Origin: an uncultured Shewanella sp.
GTDB taxonomy: Bacteria > Pseudomonadota > Gammaproteobacteria > Enterobacterales > Shewanellaceae
NCBI RefSeq assembly: GCF_947497935.1
Contig: NZ_CANMIO010000002.1
Location: 124,001 to 188,000, forward strand
Reading direction: 5' to 3'
DNA: 64,000 nt
The first letter of the stretch is position 1; each line of letters starts with the position of its first letter. This document shows, in pieces, positions 62,780-64,000 of this stretch. A program made the position numbers and the translations under genes. The notes under the pieces are model-generated. The model was given only the letters and a program-made list of their open reading frames with translations, was not told the origin of the DNA and searched no databases.

Positions 62780-64000
62780 TTATTTCGCGTCTTTGTCGTC
62801 TTTTGTTTGGCTAAACAAAGCTTCGATAAAGTCTTTCGCATCAAAGGTACGTAGGTCGTCAATCTGCTCACCTACGCCAATATGACGAATTGGAATACCA
62901 AATTTATCGGCGATAGCGAAGATCACCCCGCCCTTAGCGGTGCCATCAAGCTTACTGATGGTAATACCGGTAACACCAACGGCCTCTTGGAACAGCTGCG
63001 CCTGACTAATCGCATTCTGACCAGTGCTAGCATCTAAAGTTAACATCACCTCGTGCGGAGCACTCTCCTCTTGCTTTTTCATCACACGTACGACTTTCTT
63101 CAACTCGTCCATTAAGTGGGCTTTATTCTGTAAACGACCTGCCGTATCGGCAATCAGTACGTCAACATTACGGGCACGTGCCGCTTGTAGGGCATCAAAC
63201 AGCACTGATGCACTGTCTGCACCTGTATGCTGGGCAATAACAGGGATATCGTTACGTTGACCCCAAACTTGCAACTGCTCAACTGCCGCTGCACGGAAGG
63301 TATCACCTGCCGCCAACATCACCGACTTACCTTGCGCCTGATACTGCTTAGCCAGCTTACCAATCGTCGTGGTCTTACCGACACCATTTACACCCACCAT
63401 TAAGATCACAAATGGACCATCGGCATTTTCAGGGATCAGTGGTACAGACACGGGATCGAGTGTCTTTTGCATCTCTTCACGTAGAAGATCATATAACGCT
63501 TCACCGTCTTTTAGCTGCTTACGGCTTGCCTGCTCGGTGAGGCTCTTAATCAACCGTGTGGTTGTTTCGACACCCACATCGGCGATCAATAGCTGTTCTT
63601 CTAGCTCTTCAAAAAGATCGTCATCGATCTTCTTACCGCTAAACAACCCAATAAAGCCGCTACCAATACTCTCACTGGTGCGCTTTAGGCCGCGCTTAAG
63701 ACGGGCAAACAAACCTTCTTTAACTGGCTTAATCTGTGGCTCTGGCTGTTGTTCTTCTTGTGCAGTAGCTTGTTGCGCTGCTAACTCTTGTGCAGCAGCT
63801 ATTTCAGATTCAAGACGCTCAGCTTCGACTCTTTCTAATTCAACACGTTCAGCCTCTAGGCGCTCGGCTTCAGCCTGAGCCGCTTGTTCGGCTGCTAAAC
63901 GAGCCTGTTCCGCAGCCGCTTCTGCCTCAACCTTCTCTGCTTCAATACGTTCAGCTTCAACTCTTTGAGCTTCGGCTTGCTCCGCTGCAACTCTTTGAGC
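62780..64000 (-). CDS. ftsY: signal recognition particle receptor FtsY (5' end outside the window)
   Basis: The frame is open to the window edge, so 406 C-terminal residues are visible and the start is missing. The SRP-GTPase NG domain occupies the last 300 or so residues, with GVNGVGKTTTIGKLA (G1), DTAGRLQNKAHLM (G3) and TISKLDGTAKGG (G4). Before it lies a long Ala/Glu/Arg-rich acidic extension made of repeats such as ERIEAEKVEAEAAAEQARL, the membrane-targeting A domain. The TTG at 63712 that would begin MFARL is internal, not a start. Docks ribosome-SRP complexes at the inner membrane. Confidence 0.96.
   Translation of the reverse strand, partial: AQRVAAEQAEAQRVEAERIEAEKVEAEAAAEQARLAAEQAAQAEAERLEAERVELERVEAERLESEIAAAQELAAQQATAQEEQQPEPQIKPVKEGLFARLKRGLKRTSESIGSGFIGLFSGKKIDDDLFEELEEQLLIADVGVETTTRLIKSLTEQASRKQLKDGEALYDLLREEMQKTLDPVSVPLIPENADGPFVILMVGVNGVGKTTTIGKLAKQYQAQGKSVMLAAGDTFRAAAVEQLQVWGQRNDIPVIAQHTGADSASVLFDALQAARARNVDVLIADTAGRLQNKAHLMDELKKVVRVMKKQEESAPHEVMLTLDASTGQNAISQAQLFQEAVGVTGITISKLDGTAKGGVIFAIADKFGIPIRHIGVGEQIDDLRTFDAKDFIEALFSQTKDDKDAK

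Noticed and set aside
63650..63712. FtsY starting at TTG 63712
   Set aside because: The frame continues with the acidic A-domain repeats to the window edge, so the true start lies beyond 64000.

Overview
The window looks like the chromosome of a marine Shewanella. Protein content supports this: small c-type cytochromes, a periplasmic flavin reductase, a Cpx system next to fieF, a menDHCE menaquinone operon, the rpoH-ftsXEY block, many LysR regulators and Shewanella-like dispersed repeats. Base composition is moderate and coding density is high. No rRNA, tRNA, IS transposase, prophage or CRISPR array was seen.

Layout. 1-2967: a TetR regulator, a YqhD-type aldehyde reductase and a DJ-1/PfpI protein, with the same operator (TAGACGAC-C/T-GGTCTA) before the regulator and before yqhD; this reads as an electrophile or aldehyde stress unit. 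3018-8279: a lysozyme-inhibitor-like lipoprotein, a prepilin, a DUF4124 protein, glnL-glnG (NtrBC) behind an NtrC site, and an outer-membrane barrel. 8429-12217: fieF, cpxP and divergent cpxRA around a perfect CpxR box. 12230-22999: the most interesting region, a DMSP/acrylate island. It holds TetR and LysR regulators, a porin gene broken by one in-frame amber codon, the periplasmic DMSP lyase DddY, a DcaP-type porin, the acrylate reductase pair ArdB/ArdA, another LysR and acryloyl-CoA reductase AcuI. dddY, the porin and ardAB carry a common palindrome of the form TTGGAA-N4-TTCCAA. 23253-27596: an aldehyde dehydrogenase and the glycyl-radical enzyme/activase pair yjjI-yjjW. 27597-30768: a repeat-rich island around an unusual membrane protein with a long coiled coil and a C-terminal GntR-type DNA-binding domain. 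30769-46169: LysR, trmL, an M16 peptidase pair, a PilZ protein, a putative metalloprotease, a methyltransferase, a PAS-GGDEF-EAL protein, tapT, an MFS exporter with divergent LysR, and a DUF885 peptidase. 46484-52926: a Sel1-repeat protein, membrane and small proteins, a triheme cytochrome between two LysR genes. 53166-58317: menD-menH-menC-menE. 58638-59915: a 1.3-kb noncoding stretch made mostly of dispersed repeats. 59916-64000: rpoH, ftsX, ftsE and ftsY (cut by the window edge).

How it may work together: DMSP would enter through a porin, be cleaved in the periplasm by DddY to DMS and acrylate, and acrylate would be reduced to propionate by ArdAB using electrons from the quinol pool. The cell also makes menaquinone (menDHCE here), the usual donor pool for such periplasmic reductases. 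AcuI would detoxify acrylyl-CoA from acrylate that reaches the cytoplasm. DMSP-dependent acrylate respiration has been described for Shewanella woodyi. What I have not seen described is the shared operator set, the porin nonsense allele, the membrane-anchored GntR fusion and the triloop-hairpin repeat family.
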